A stretch of 64,000 nucleotides of DNA from Zantedeschia hybrid cultivar (GCA_030544215.1 JARZZO010000011.1:17500501-17564500); one strand, 5' to 3'. Shown: positions 50,901 through 53,591, numbered from the stretch's first letter. The notes: generated by a model not told the origin, from the sequence alone. Made by a program: numbers and translations.

Positions 50901-51842
50901 CCTACCCACTGTATAGAGAAACGATCTTTAGCTGCACATGCTTTTCAAATCTGTGATCCATCTTGAAGTTCTTCACCATGGAATCAGGACTTATAGTATT
51001 ATTATTACACTGCATGTCTTCTTTTGTTACAGTCCGATGGGCTGGGATTTCTTTCATTCGAGTAAATCTCGCATTCCATGTTACAATGAGTTCTCATGTG
51101 CATTCTGATGATTTTATCAGGTTGCGAAATAAGGCAGAAGCTTTAGATTCATCTTCCAAGAAATTGAAGGCAGTCACATCTTCCAGGGGGTGAGCCTACA
51201 ATGCATTTCTATTAAAAGGCTACTGTTTATTTTCTTAATGTAGCAGTTGTAGCATCTCCTAGGCACGGTTCTTAAATGTATTTATGTTGCAGTGGACGAG
51301 GCTCTTCTGCAGGCAAAAGCAGTGGTGGTAGAGTTGAACCCACTGCGGAGAATGGGGTTGATGCTACCAAGTTGACTGGTGGTCGGAGGGGCAGTATTTC
51401 CAAATTTGGAAATAAAATGGATGATAGTACTCCAACTGGAAGCGGATCCATGGAGATGGCTGGAAATCAATCTAGTTTTGGTTCTCCAAAAGCTGGTTCT
51501 ATGTTGAAGGATGATCTCGGCAAGATGCCCATGGATGCATCTCCTAAAACCACAACCAAATCTGAGGATGAGACACCAAAAGCTGGTTCCAAGACCAAGG
51601 ATGGAAAGCCGAGAAGTGGCACCAGGTCCAAAGATGATGATGCTAAAAGCAGCAGCAAATCTAGGTACGATGACAAATTCAGAGCTCAGAAAGTACTAAA
51701 AGGCCGCAGCACTATCACTACCAATAGTGATGCAAATTATGCTGCGGAAGGAAAGACTCGTTCATTAAAAAAGATACAAATGAGGAGGCTGCATCCAATA
51801 TCATCAATTCTAACACAGGAATGTCAAAAGGGAATGGAGTAA
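3010..51842 (+). CDS. Tudor-domain protein, PDS5-like (spliced gene span, 5' end not found)
   Basis: Six exons joined in phase give a Tudor domain followed by a basic, Ser/Lys-rich tail. The domain runs from 'IGTRIMVWWPDDKQ' through 'FYPGILDSYDPVSTRHK' and 'VLYVDGDEEDLLLKDE'. The GxRIxVWWPxDxxFYxGxxxSYD...VLYxDGDEExLxLxxE pattern is the Tudor type of plant PDS5 cohesion cofactors, nuclear proteins that regulate sister-chromatid cohesion and may bind methylated histones. The tail has an RGGRG motif and many KSSSK/SKSKD runs. The N-terminal HEAT-repeat part of PDS5 is not in the window, so this could be a short PDS5C-type protein or another Tudor/PWWP protein. Exons are 3010-3095, 24569-24620, 24728-24805, 24885-24931, 51121-51189 and 51293-51842. 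All introns are GT-AG, and two are 21.5 and 26.2 kb, packed with mobile DNA. Confidence 0.75.
3096..4480 (+). other. Intron sequence with tandem 40-bp repeat and poly(G)
   Basis: Mostly AT-rich intron. A block of about 40 bp ('ACTAATTGTAAGGATTGTAG' plus a purine run) occurs twice at 3772-3840, followed by a GA run. A G tract at 3933-3952, one C, then G to 3960 is preceded by T. No gene is seen; the short minus-strand frames here are proline-coding shadows of the G tract. Confidence 0.6.
4485..5780 (+). pseudogene. RTE-type LINE fragment (reverse transcriptase)
   Basis: Broken frames read as the reverse transcriptase of the plant LINE also found at 6557-17513. 'QQISISEVDVA' and 'PGPERMPIKIWES' lie near 4505-4605, and 'F.YLGSILKK' and 'GDIAHRLEAF' near 5490-5560, followed by 'RLAIGYG.EC'-like and 'IDEDVERIVYKRKEDLG'-like sequence to about 5765. 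Stops are frequent. It is 5'-truncated, as usual for LINEs, and cut by a small element at 4897-5241. On the right it stops at a CTATGTTATCAACGG hAT-type end. Confidence 0.65.
4897..5241. mobile_element. PIF/Harbinger-like MITE (345 bp)
   Basis: Left end GGCACCATTTGGAAA and right end TTTCAAACAAGGCC are imperfect inverted repeats of the 'GGCCTTGTTTGAAA' Tourist type. A TTA on each side (4894-4896 and 5242-5244) fits the 3-bp target duplication of that superfamily. It splits the RTE fragment and has no coding capacity. Confidence 0.65.
5775..6060. mobile_element. Partial AGGCG-type hAT MITE, left end only
   Basis: CTATGTTATCAACGGTGCTT followed by AGGTGCTCGCCTAGG-like motifs matches the end of the complete element at 15694-16249. 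No matching right end was found before 6541, so it is truncated or diverged. The right limit given is a guess. Confidence 0.4.
6541..6556. repeat. RTE LINE target-site duplication, left copy
   Basis: GTAATTTATTATTTTG here and GTAATTTATTACTTTG at 17514-17529 match at 15 of 16 bases and flank the LINE exactly. Confidence 0.85.
6610..7480 (+). pseudogene. RTE LINE apurinic-type endonuclease domain
   Basis: 'CLATWNIGILTSKSLELIK', 'VNITCLQEIKRKGSKAKEI' and 'KLWYVG' are the N-terminal motifs of the endonuclease, with the E of 'QE' as metal ligand. After stops at 6852, the reading continues in other frames as 'NGVAIIINKEF' and 'VGRDLNGHIGKD'-like. It continues as 'GTTLDFTIAYDLIIANTYFR' and 'HKSQIDYLLIK' (7179-7466), the latter carrying the conserved S-x-I-D-Y-x-L motif. 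At least four frame breaks make it inactive. Confidence 0.8.
7556..7797 (+). pseudogene. RTE LINE inter-domain segment
   Basis: 'KKETWWWDKEIQKSINHKRE' and 'KTNTKKIVSEAKLKTFEDF' match the linker between endonuclease and reverse transcriptase in plant RTE proteins. The reading is cut at 7797 by the copia element and resumes at 13202. Confidence 0.75.
7793..7797. repeat. Copia target-site duplication ATCAT, left copy
   Basis: ATCAT precedes the LTR start at 7798 and recurs at 13197-13201 after the other LTR. Removing the element and one copy restores the LINE reading 'EDFYHKLG'. Confidence 0.85.
7798..8044 (-). repeat. Copia 3' LTR (left copy)
   Basis: It begins TGTAGAAAAAACA on the plus strand and ends at TATA where the partner has TACA. 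The CTCCCCTACAAG next to it (8045-8056) is the polypurine tract read on the other strand. Confidence 0.88.
8050..9440 (-). pseudogene. Copia reverse transcriptase and RNase H
   Basis: Pieces in order are 'YKTRLVAKGFTQIYGVDYLK' (9246-9440), 'QPPPGLDASGRVCWLKKALYG' split over two runs at 9023-9211, 'VVLLVCVDNMIITKD' (8562-9038) and 'YQRLVEKLLYYLSPDQTLP' (8530-8856). RNase H follows as 'LFYDNKVAINIVNNPVQHN' and 'TKHIEIDCHFIRE' (8183-8458). The catalytic YVDD-type box reads CVDN here, so the second Asp is gone. The product would copy element RNA into DNA. Confidence 0.85.
9579..10518 (-). pseudogene. Copia integrase
   Basis: Frames at 10264-10518 and 9989-10360 show 'KVFKSNNAKEYF' (active-site region, where the usual Asp has become Asn). 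They also show 'EISRALLLQRQLPNKFWAKV' and 'VLTTLYVINHMPSRTL', then 'LKIFGCVCFIH'-like and 'GIFLRYSPAQKGYKCFDP'. This enzyme would insert element DNA into the genome. The Asp-to-Asn change and frame shifts argue for loss of activity. Confidence 0.82.
10695..11369 (-). pseudogene. Copia protease and pre-integrase region
   Basis: 'WVIDSGATNHMT' (within 11148-11369) contains the DSGA active site of the retroviral-type aspartic protease. The next frame (10695-11093) carries 'LHIPALPINLLSVSSLTKSL' and 'WHYHLGHLSLRSLK', the pre-integrase zinc region with its H...H pair and the later C-x2-C partly kept ('YQVCQLVKYC'). A frame break between them silences the polyprotein. Confidence 0.85.
11451..12443 (-). 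pseudogene. Copia gag
   Basis: The frame at 12126-12443 carries the gag start ('VKLTKTNYRLWSVSAHIFLG', then 'YIDGRTKEP'). The frame at 11451-11978 continues with the UBN2-type gag body ('LKSKWEELDYNS', 'TLQFLAGLTSEYENLRAHIL') and a zinc knuckle 'CSHCEKHNHNVDKC' at 11524-11570. Gag packages element RNA in cytoplasmic particles. A frame change or deletion separates the halves near 11980-12120, and a run of C at about 11690-11702 encodes GGGG. Confidence 0.85.
12940..12950 (-). promoter_or_regulatory. Copia tRNA-Met primer binding site
   Basis: CTCTGATACCA is the complement of TGGTATCAGAG, the usual copia primer site matching the 3' end of initiator tRNA-Met. It abuts the LTR without a gap. Confidence 0.85.
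12951..13196 (-). repeat. Copia 5' LTR (right copy)
   Basis: It runs from TGTAGAAAAAACAGG to GCTGACTACA. On the minus strand it holds a GATATAAAAGAGAG TATA-like box near 13036-13049, a likely start region for element transcripts. The minus-strand start is TGTAGTCAGC and the end is TTCTACA, giving the TG...CA ends. Confidence 0.88.
13202..13356 (+). pseudogene. RTE LINE segment between copia and the 2-kb insertion
   Basis: 'YIYKLAKLRDKRSKDFDHIT' followed by 'CIKSEDSRDVGVLVKDCEIK' and 'ERW' continues the RTE protein from 7797. The reading stops at 13356 and resumes at 15367 with 'STYFEKLLN'. Confidence 0.8.
13598..14110 (+). repeat. 259-bp direct tandem duplication with TATA-like boxes
   Basis: Two copies start at 13598 and 13857 (GTTATCGTCTTTT). 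Each carries 'GGGGGCCTATAAAT', then 'CCCCAAAAA', 'GATAGAGTGCCCTGTT' and 'CCTTGTCATCTCATTCT'. The TATAAAT motif in each copy may be a duplicated promoter core of the LTR. Confidence 0.75.
14539..14700. mobile_element. GATCGG-rich hAT-type MITE, copy A (162 bp)
   Basis: The ends CATGGAATGCAG and CTAGAATTCCTTG are imperfect inverted repeats (CAAGGAATT type). A perfect 8-bp duplication GGCCCCTT lies on both sides (14531-14538 and 14701-14708). The interior is a dense array of GATCGG/CCGATC motifs in both orientations. It is closely related to the element at 33493-33668 but sits in a different host with a different target site. No coding capacity. Confidence 0.9.
15367..15693 (+). pseudogene. RTE LINE reverse transcriptase, first part
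   Basis: 'YFEKLLNLGSIKRLT' leads in. Then 'IRISEVEDALKRTRVGKAFG', 'PNRIPIEV' and 'IKWLTEFFNKILKEKRMPND' with 'WRRSIVILFFKNKRDIPNY' give the start of the RT palm. Stops occur, for example near 15558. The reading is cut at 15693 by a hAT MITE and resumes at 16258 with 'NYNNYCRIKLMSHVMKLWER'. Confidence 0.8.
15694..16249. mobile_element. AGGCG-type hAT MITE (556 bp)
   Basis: The inverted ends CTATGTAGTCAGAGG and CCTTTGATAACATAG and a perfect 8-bp duplication ATTCCAAA (15686-15693 and 16250-16257) define it. The subterminal parts are rich in GAGGCGAGG and GCCTAGGC motifs, including a palindrome around 15758-15788; the middle is AT-rich. It interrupts the LINE reverse transcriptase. The 8-bp duplication points to hAT mobilisation. 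Confidence 0.88.
16258..17497 (+). pseudogene. RTE LINE reverse transcriptase, second part and C-terminus
   Basis: 'IKLMSHVMKLWERVVDKRL' is followed by 'TTKVIFLLRQLMEKYRGMRK' and 'YMVFIDLEKGYDRLSREL' (first catalytic Asp kept), then 'WCMLFADDIVLINEDIKSLN' with the FADD active site at 16734-16745. The tail 'RISRTKIEYTNCNFSK', 'DFVKLYGSECWAV'-like and 'MRMLR.MTGKTRKDKI'-like parts follow with stops. The last recognisable words, 'ADPN.LG', precede the (GAT)n tail. Confidence 0.82.
17498..17513 (+). repeat. (GAT)n tail of the RTE LINE
   Basis: TTGATGATGATGATGAT ends the LINE directly before the right target duplication (17514-17529). Trinucleotide tails in place of poly(A) are typical of RTE elements. 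Confidence 0.85.
17530..18600. other. Intron sequence with a 48-bp AT-rich tandem repeat
   Basis: At 17671, 17719 and 17767 the motif TTATTTTCTTATTTC starts three units of a 48-bp AT-rich repeat, the last one partial. The rest shows no recognisable element or gene; short open frames near 18082-18356 have no motif I know. Confidence 0.55.
18605..20470 (-). pseudogene. L1-type LINE relic (reverse transcriptase end and zinc-binding domain)
   Basis: Read on the minus strand from right to left: 'GDPSSLLLFVLVA' (20219-20449), 'ITHLQNVDDAFLF' (FADD box decayed to NVDD) and 'GEFPITYLGLPLTAG' (20037-20324). Then come 'LKRWLWKLGMEERGLGLEVV' (19557-19772), a 'CRDNEETLDHLFAGYS'-like zinc-binding end near 19060-19110 and an A-rich 3' tail (T run at 18605-18633 on the plus strand). 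This L1 group differs from the RTE group. Many frame breaks make it inactive. It is 5'-truncated. Confidence 0.7.
20471..20845. other. Unassigned intron sequence, left part of an older MITE
   Basis: No coding motif is visible. From about 20790 'TTAGGGTGGGTGTGGCAGA' resembles the ends of the elements at 54432 and 54725, so the next insertion seems to have landed inside a relative of those. Confidence 0.4.
20846..21610. mobile_element. AGGCG-type hAT element with CATAGTTGTCAAG ends (765 bp)
   Basis: A perfect 13-bp inverted repeat CATAGTTGTCAAG/CTTGACAACTATG and a perfect 8-bp duplication CTTCCAGC (20838-20845 and 21611-21618) define it. The subterminal parts carry CGCCTAGGCG-like motifs and the middle is AT-rich with repeated 'AATATGACA' blocks. 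A TA/TG microsatellite lies at 21378-21437. No protein is encoded; it is a non-autonomous hAT. Confidence 0.9.
21611..22726. other. Intron with old MITE remains and a 15-base C run
   Basis: 21611-22000 continues the MITE broken by the previous element ('GAAAGTGGTTATAACTAATT' recurs near 54800). A C tract lies near 22602-22616. A splice-like segment at 22115-22185 is discussed as rejected. Confidence 0.45.
22731..23078. repeat. Solo LTR (348 bp) with TSD CTAAA
   Basis: TGATGCGGGACAGG at the left and AGATCCCCATCA at the right give TG...CA ends with a short inverted repeat. The 5-bp CTAAA on both sides (22726-22730 and 23079-23083) is perfect. Sequence is shared with the LTR at 47377-47792. No internal element is present, so recombination between two LTRs probably left this copy. 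Confidence 0.85.
23084..24568 (+). other. Unassigned intron sequence
   Basis: No recognisable protein motif or element ends seen. An 83-codon open frame at 23522-23773 has no motif I can place. Confidence 0.4.
24569..24620 (+). CDS. Tudor gene exon b
   Basis: The acceptor TTTTTTGCAG and donor GTATGC bound 52 bases. The first base completes a Gln codon left open by exon a; then comes 'FYPGILDSYDPVSTRHK'. This phase match across a 21.5-kb intron supports the join. Confidence 0.8.
24728..24805 (+). CDS. Tudor gene exon c (end of Tudor domain)
   Basis: Exactly 26 codons, phase 0 at both ends, reading 'VLYVDGDEEDLLLKDEIFEF' and then 'LKGDME'. The D-G-D-E-E motif is the hallmark end of PDS5-type Tudor domains. 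Acceptor TCTGAAG, donor GTGGGT. Confidence 0.8.
24885..24931 (+). CDS. Tudor gene exon d
   Basis: The acceptor GAATTTTAG and donor GTATGT bound 47 bases reading 'WFEDQCDSTSVAASE' plus AC. The open codon is completed by G at 51121 to give Thr, so the phase fits across 26.2 kb. Confidence 0.7.
24932..26380 (+). other. Intron, mostly unassigned; diverged GATCGG segment at 26170-26370
   Basis: The part to 26120 shows nothing I recognise. Around 26190-26370, 'GGTCCCGGATCGGGCC' and 'GATCGGATCAGAATCAGTC' resemble the subterminal motifs of the hAT family at 33325 and 39973, but clear ends and target duplications are missing. Confidence 0.4.
26500..27655. repeat. Degenerate repeats with CACTATTCAT and GGCGACGACTGTC motifs
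   Basis: Words such as CACTATTCAT, 'GGCGACGACTGTC' and 'TCCTACAGA' recur at irregular spacing between 26780 and 27350. From about 27450 a 'TTGACGACTTGCCATTG'-like unit grades into the minisatellite that follows. No coding region is supported. Confidence 0.45.
27660..28360. repeat. Minisatellite, about 12 units of 58-60 bp
   Basis: The unit contains CGACGACACACCGCTTGCG, then AAAGTGGCAACGGGG, CGACGAGGCTTCAA and ATCACT. Starts occur near 27713, 27771, 27829, 27888, 27948, 28006, 28066, 28125, 28184, 28242 and 28301. Because the unit length varies around 59, which is not a multiple of three, the open frames across it are not a repeat protein. Confidence 0.9.
28361..29480. other. GC-rich region with palindromes, possible antisense LTR
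   Basis: Imperfect inverted repeats of CATGCCGCCAAGGC lie at 28447-28510, and 'GCCGCCAAGTGGCGGC' is near 28640. On the minus strand a CTATAAATACCCC box lies at 28612-28624. Together with the minisatellite this could be the long LTR of an antisense gypsy element, but I found no TG...CA ends with a target duplication. Confidence 0.35.
29480..29715 (+). pseudogene. Short LINE reverse-transcriptase fragment
   Basis: 'YKFDRIKREESGSMEIKINS' followed by 'QVESFSVLGSLVDMEAA' resembles the 'EYMECNF...I...ESFRYLGSII' stretch after the RTE catalytic domain. The frame is open for 71 codons up to the hAT end at 29716. Assignment rests on this short match only. Confidence 0.4.
29716..32335 (-). mobile_element. 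CAAGGTT-family hAT transposon, copy 3 (3' part)
   Basis: Antisense and cut by a copia LTR at 32336. Its outer end, CAAGGTTAGGAAACCGGGG with GATCGG-like motifs, matches the 3' ends of the copies at 33325-37592 and 39973-44073. Transposase pieces on the minus strand are 'MYRTDGKKDNHDNSSEVLIR' and 'CKQTHDYRLILYHFRTNIAQ' (31145-31411), an acidic tail at 30294-30608 and the DUF659-like region at 31600-32330. The 5' half with the BED finger is missing. Confidence 0.85.
32336..32561 (+). repeat. Copia 5' LTR
   Basis: It begins TGTAGTAATAAATAAATG, shares several blocks with the LTR at 1237 and ends TATA just before the primer site. ATAAG at 32331-32335 would be the left target duplication; the right copy is lost. 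Confidence 0.75.
32562..32573 (+). promoter_or_regulatory. Copia primer binding site (diverged)
   Basis: TAATATCAGAG differs by one or two bases from TGGTATCAGAG, the initiator tRNA-Met site used by copia elements. Confidence 0.65.
33493..33668. mobile_element. GATCGG-rich hAT-type MITE, copy B (176 bp)
   Basis: Flanked by a perfect 8-bp duplication ATTTAAAC (33485-33492 and 33669-33676), with ends CCGGGAATACAG and CGAAATTCCTTG. hAT copy 2 at 40225-40240 has the uninterrupted site ('GGTCTATTTAAACCCCTCC'), which serves as an empty-site control and proves an insertion. The interior aligns with the MITE at 14539-14700. Confidence 0.93.
33943..37142 (+). pseudogene. hAT transposase, copy 1
   Basis: The first segment (33943-34341, starting 'MASQGAAEWSSRNPPNVDP') has a BED-type zinc finger, 'CKYCNRIVSGRVYRFKQHL' with a later Cys, which binds transposon ends. 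Spacer and middle parts (34440-34730, 34740-34970) contain stops. 35221-35787 carries 'VLCSAHYIDLMLEDIC', 'TFIYNHNNILDIMRTH' and 'GATRFASQYISLDSLS', the catalytic DUF659-like core. 36230-36370 shows the dimerisation motif 'YEDLAYVVIRVLSQTTSSSG', followed by an acidic C-terminus to about 37140. Introns are likely, for example near 34325-34425, but stops such as that at 35786 are not removed by splicing. Confidence 0.85.
38095..39972 (-). pseudogene. Ty3/gypsy gag end and spacer, decayed
   Basis: On the minus strand the reading from 39960 gives 'LLVLPKPKRP', 'NYCVYHRMLGHIVEDCYLCK', 'DEIEKLI' and 'MEMGKYLLNPPQPHQKPKQK' (39578-39805), a gypsy gag C-terminus. Further on (about 39110-38990) a second 'HYCPYHRFISHPIEQYFTFK'-'DEVEKLI' unit appears. 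The remainder to 38102 includes 'TYKDLPLDKFMPWEEVERKA', which I cannot place. It continues the gag at 44100-45362 across a hAT insertion and abuts the truncated copia at 38095. Confidence 0.6.
39973..44073 (+). mobile_element. CAAGGTT-family hAT transposon, copy 2 (4.10 kb)
   Basis: The ends CAAGGTTCAAAAACCC and GGTTTCTTAACCTTG, with an 8-bp duplication GATGCAGG/GATGCAGA (39965-39972 and 44074-44081, one mismatch), define it. GATCGG-rich subterminal regions flank the body. It inserted into antisense gypsy gag, and the gag reading resumes on the other side. It aligns with copy 1 over its whole length except for the MITE, which it lacks. Confidence 0.93.
40397..43720 (+). pseudogene. hAT transposase, copy 2
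   Basis: It starts 'MASQGVVERSSGNPPSADP' at 40397, with early stops near 40457 and 40499 inside the BED finger. The middle reads 'MEANRRSFVDENLFQHTRR' and 'DPFLTKKRDKQPSISDAFKN' (40892-41182). The core at 41580-42250 has 'IVQVVTDNAAAFKLA', 'CSAHCIDLMLEDIYSDPMVD' and 'IQSKPFWRGVQAVLNIVELL'. The next segment is 'GYFFNPQYMFITDGKKDNYD' after a likely intron (42310-42392), then 'SSSGCEKNWSTFGLIHTK' (dimerisation domain, to 42837). The tail at 42847-43449 has the acidic region and a basic 'PSKRQKKSKKQAPSKRKSG' possible nuclear signal. It keeps longer open stretches than copy 1 but is still broken. Confidence 0.87.
44090..45362 (-). pseudogene. Ty3/gypsy gag
   Basis: Three frames join in order on the minus strand. 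45099-45362 contains 'MEEMRQENQQLKTLLLGFMK', a coiled-coil-like start. 44697-45059 contains 'KRPKFTRYDGEGSAQEHIAH' and 'YVSNLGELAIDEV', the start of the retrotransposon gag domain. 44188-44493 contains 'KKLSMKCDNPLVHENTVKLC'. Between them 'FWWNAKLKPNSISSWEEMQK' and 'KFLNRF' can be read across a stop. Gag forms the particle that carries element RNA. It runs into the hAT insertion at 44073 and continues at 39972. Confidence 0.75.
45627..46223 (-). CDS. Unrecognised 198-codon frame upstream of the gypsy gag
   Basis: Open from 'MCRLTHFRKTSMASKVAYGP' to a stop at 45627. It has a basic, Pro/Lys-rich middle ('EPTPEPKKKRHASQAEKSK') and ends in 'PHNGGNPAENRTSI'. 'NGGNPAENRTS' next to the gag start suggests the leader region after a gypsy primer site, so this is probably part of the retroelement rather than a host gene. 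No family recognised. Confidence 0.3.
   Translation of the reverse strand: MCRLTHFRKTSMASKVAYGPIVVATHARCGYLTMPTCFGDFSIVIGSTYFLGVILVLEPTPEPKKKRHASQAEKSKTGGRSLPVFTINIITISPASSSNMRQKKKPPTASLSKTGKIILVGNLCIRLDGGKPIIHKVCHVLTVPVQNCFGILPNVCQDKTIFKKKRTPKALVQQGQRYQPKTIVPHNGGNPAENRTSI
46224..46770. other. Unassigned, possibly LTR/leader of the antisense gypsy
   Basis: AT-rich sequence with a T-run near 46319-46340 and no coding motif. Its position directly upstream of the antisense gag makes LTR or leader the likely identity. I could not define its ends. Confidence 0.35.
46776..47085. repeat. Tandem repeat with GGCCATCCAAACGATATGAA core, six units
   Basis: CATCCAAACGATATGAATG-like cores start at about 46781, 46825, 46893, 46961, 47013 and 47058, with spacings of 44, 68, 68, 52 and 45 bp. 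Each is followed by GGACCACA and an AT-rich spacer. Confidence 0.85.
47377..47792. repeat. Solo LTR (416 bp) with TSD CATCG/CATTG
   Basis: TGATGCGGGACGGG at the left and GGGTTCCCATCA at the right match the LTR at 22731-23078. Shared internal blocks include 'CATCTCGGGAGAAA'-like and 'GGATACAAGACAATATATAG'. The flanking 5 bp agree at four positions (47372-47376 and 47793-47797). Confidence 0.78.
47793..48045. repeat. About 120-bp tandem duplication with C run, CT run and GGGGG hairpin
   Basis: Copies start at 47793 and 47913 with CATTGGTGCCCCCC. Each has a C/T-rich stretch, a (CT)n run (longer in copy 2) and 'AAATCCCCCACTGGTGGGGG', which can fold on itself. A related 'CCGGTGGCACCCCCC' lies near 48070 and 'GGTGGGGGTTGCCACCGGTG' near 47340, so the solo LTR sits inside this repeat zone. 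Confidence 0.8.
48046..49013 (+). other. Unassigned intron sequence
   Basis: No recognisable protein, terminal repeats or target duplications were found. Several short frames on both strands lack motifs. Confidence 0.4.
49014..49317. mobile_element. MITE with 19-bp inverted ends (about 304 bp)
   Basis: The left end GAGTAATACTTGCTGCACC and right end GGTGCCGCAAGTATTGCTC are inverted repeats with two mismatches. Flanks CAAAATTA and TGAAATTA agree at six of eight positions. A similar left end ('GAGTGATGCTTGCTTCAATG') occurs near 54827. No coding capacity. Confidence 0.7.
49467..49786. mobile_element. hAT-type MITE with CAAGGTTCGCC ends (320 bp)
   Basis: The left end CAAGGTTCGCCGTATTG and right end CGATATGGCAAACCATG are inverted repeats with about 13 of 17 matching. 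The flanks are CTAGATTA and CTAAGATTA, an 8-bp duplication blurred by one base. The start CAAGGTT recalls the large hAT family in this window, and 'GACTGACCCA'-type repeats fill the subterminal parts. Confidence 0.65.
49790..51120 (+). other. Unassigned intron sequence before exon e
   Basis: AT-rich with no recognisable element. A 119-codon frame at 50378-50737 has no motif I recognise and is probably chance. Confidence 0.4.
51121..51189 (+). CDS. Tudor gene exon e
   Basis: The acceptor TTTTATCAG and donor GTGAGC bound 69 bases reading 'LRNKAEALDSSSKKLKAVTS' and then SR, with split codons at both ends. It begins the basic tail and joins the next exon to form RGGRG. A minor alternative donor exists within the run of five G. 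Confidence 0.7.
51293..51842 (+). CDS. Tudor gene last exon (basic Ser/Lys-rich tail)
   Basis: After the acceptor ATGTTGCAG the frame reads 'GRGSSAGKSSGGRVEP' and continues as a low-complexity basic tail with repeated 'PKAGSxxKD' units, to a stop at 51840-51842. Composition suggests a disordered nuclear region rich in possible phosphorylation sites. From about 51767 the frame turns into an unrelated-looking 'MRRLHPISSILTQ'. The neighbouring frame there reads 'DTNEEAASNIINSNTGMSKG' and on to a stop at 51899-51901, which fits the tail far better. One base therefore seems to be missing in the A run at 51767-51772. A good splice donor (AAAG/GTAAGT at 51860) leaves room for a further exon. Confidence 0.7.
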
Positions 51843-51901
51843 TGCGAAGAAGCACCAAAGGTAAGTCCGAGGGTTCTTCAGCTGTACAGGTGGTTTGCTA
51901 A

Positions 51902-52337
51902 TGAGTGGATTTTGATTCCAAGGGCTCCTTAACCAGCGGCTTGGTATGTTCTGTTTAAGCATTGGAACATATTTTCTGCTGGTTTGCACTTGCTGTGTGG
52001 TCCCAGTTAGTGTTGCCCTAGTTTGGAAAACGGGGGTAGTAGTGATAAGTTTTGCAAATGTCAGTGGGGGAGGCTGGCAACGTTGATTTAATGTGGTATG
52101 TGATCGGAAATTATGTTCATGTCTGCGGCAGAAGGACCTTGCGGTTACTGTAAATCATCGTAGGTCCATCGGCAGCTTATTCTATGGCTTATTAATTAGT
52201 GTAACTGCTGGTCTTTTTTTGTCTCTCTTTCAAATTTTTAAAATCTGCCTTCGGGATTGTACATGTAATCTCAGACTACGGTTTCACCCCACTAGATCTG
52301 GATGTAGCAATTCATATTTTTCGACTTCGTGATATCT
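51902..52337 (+). other. Probable 3' untranslated region of the Tudor gene
   Basis: T-rich sequence with no good open frame follows the stop codons up to the foldback element at 52346. No single clear polyadenylation signal stands out. Confidence 0.35.
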
Positions 52338-52345
52338 TTCTTCAT

Positions 52346-52615
52346 AGGGTTTTTTATATGCAAGTCCATATAATCTTTTGATATTACAAATAAGTCCCTT
52401 AATCTGACTATTTGTAAGTAAGTTCTCACCATGTACTGTGAATTAGCGAAAGGTCTCTGAAGTTTACAAATAAGTTTCTTGAGTGTTACAAGTAAGTTCC
52501 GAAAAGAGCTTATTTGTAAGAAAGTTGTGATTGTGGGGGTTATTTGTAAACAGTCAGATTAGGGAGGTTTATTTGTAATATCATAAGATTATAGGAACTT
52601 ATATGTAAAAAACCC
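52346..52615. mobile_element. Foldback MITE with about 75-bp arms (270 bp)
   Basis: The left arm starts AGGGTTTTTTATATGCAAG and the right arm ends TTATATGTAAAAAACCC; they pair over about 75 bases with a few mismatches. TTCTTCAT stands on both sides (52338-52345 and 52616-52623). It lies about 440 bp after the Tudor stop codon, so it could be in the 3' UTR and form a hairpin in the transcript. Confidence 0.85.
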
Positions 52616-52623
52616 TTCTTCAT

Positions 52624-53362
52624 ATTGAGTCTGTGAACTGTGCAGTATTCTGCAGTGTGTTCTTGTTCCTTATATAGCTGTTGCCCCTGGCCACTTGGAG
52701 ATTCGACTGAAATGTATAGATGATTGGAGGCTCTTCGATGTATTGTAACTAACGGGAACCTAATATGTGAAGACAGGAAATATTTATGGGTGAAAGAAAA
52801 ATATTGAGGGAGGTGGATCTTGGGTTTATGTCCGGATAGCTAACCACTTTGTTCTAGCTTAACTTTTGCCTCAGGAAGTGAATCGCATCAGATTGTATCA
52901 AACCGGCCCATTTCTTTCTAGTTCTGTTAATGACCCATTGTATCTTTACTTTATGCTCCCTGAAATCTTTACAGGTTGTTCACCCATTGAATCCAAGAGG
53001 GTTCCGCTAAAATGTTTAGATACTAAGATCAACTGAAGCATCATCTTGTCTTCTATGTTTGAAGAAAGCTCGTCAATCTTTGGGGCACATCCTTGTGTAC
53101 GCCACGGGTACAGTCAAAGAAGCAACTGAGCAGATAGCCACCAATTTCGAACTAGATGTCTGGTGGGGCTTGGCACGTTCCAACTTTTCTGGTGGGCTTT
53201 CCATTAGATCTCCGTTTCCAGACTCTGGTCTGGTAGGATTCATCTCATGTTCAAAATTTGACTTGTTTTAATGTCTGGATTGGGTAGATCTAGCGTGAAG
53301 GTAACAGATGGATTTTGTATATGCTACATCATTTATGTGATTCACACATTTTCTATCGTAAC
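52624..53362. other. Unassigned sequence downstream of the Tudor gene
   Basis: No gene or element identified. A short frame at 53059-53271 has no recognised motif. Confidence 0.35.
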
Positions 53363-53363
53363 A

Positions 53364-53591
53364 TTAGTTTGGATGGTACAAAAATAGGTTTATCATAAAT
53401 TTACTTGAGTTTACCATAAACTCAAAACAGCCCTATAAACACCCTTTTCATAAACCTATTAGGAGTTGGTGTACGTTGGAATCTCTCTCAAGTTTATCAT
53501 AAACTCATTTAAGTTTATGTAAAACAACGAAAACACATGCTTATTATTAGTCTATTTGTGTTTTCTTAAGTTGCATCCAAACAGGACTAAC
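53364..53591. mobile_element. MITE with TTAGTTTGGATG ends (about 228 bp)
   Basis: Left TTAGTTTGGATGG and right GCATCCAAACAGGACTAA are inverted repeats with a small gap. 'AGTTTATCATAAACTCA'-like blocks recur inside. The Tourist-like appearance is inferred; the target duplication is unclear. Confidence 0.6.
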
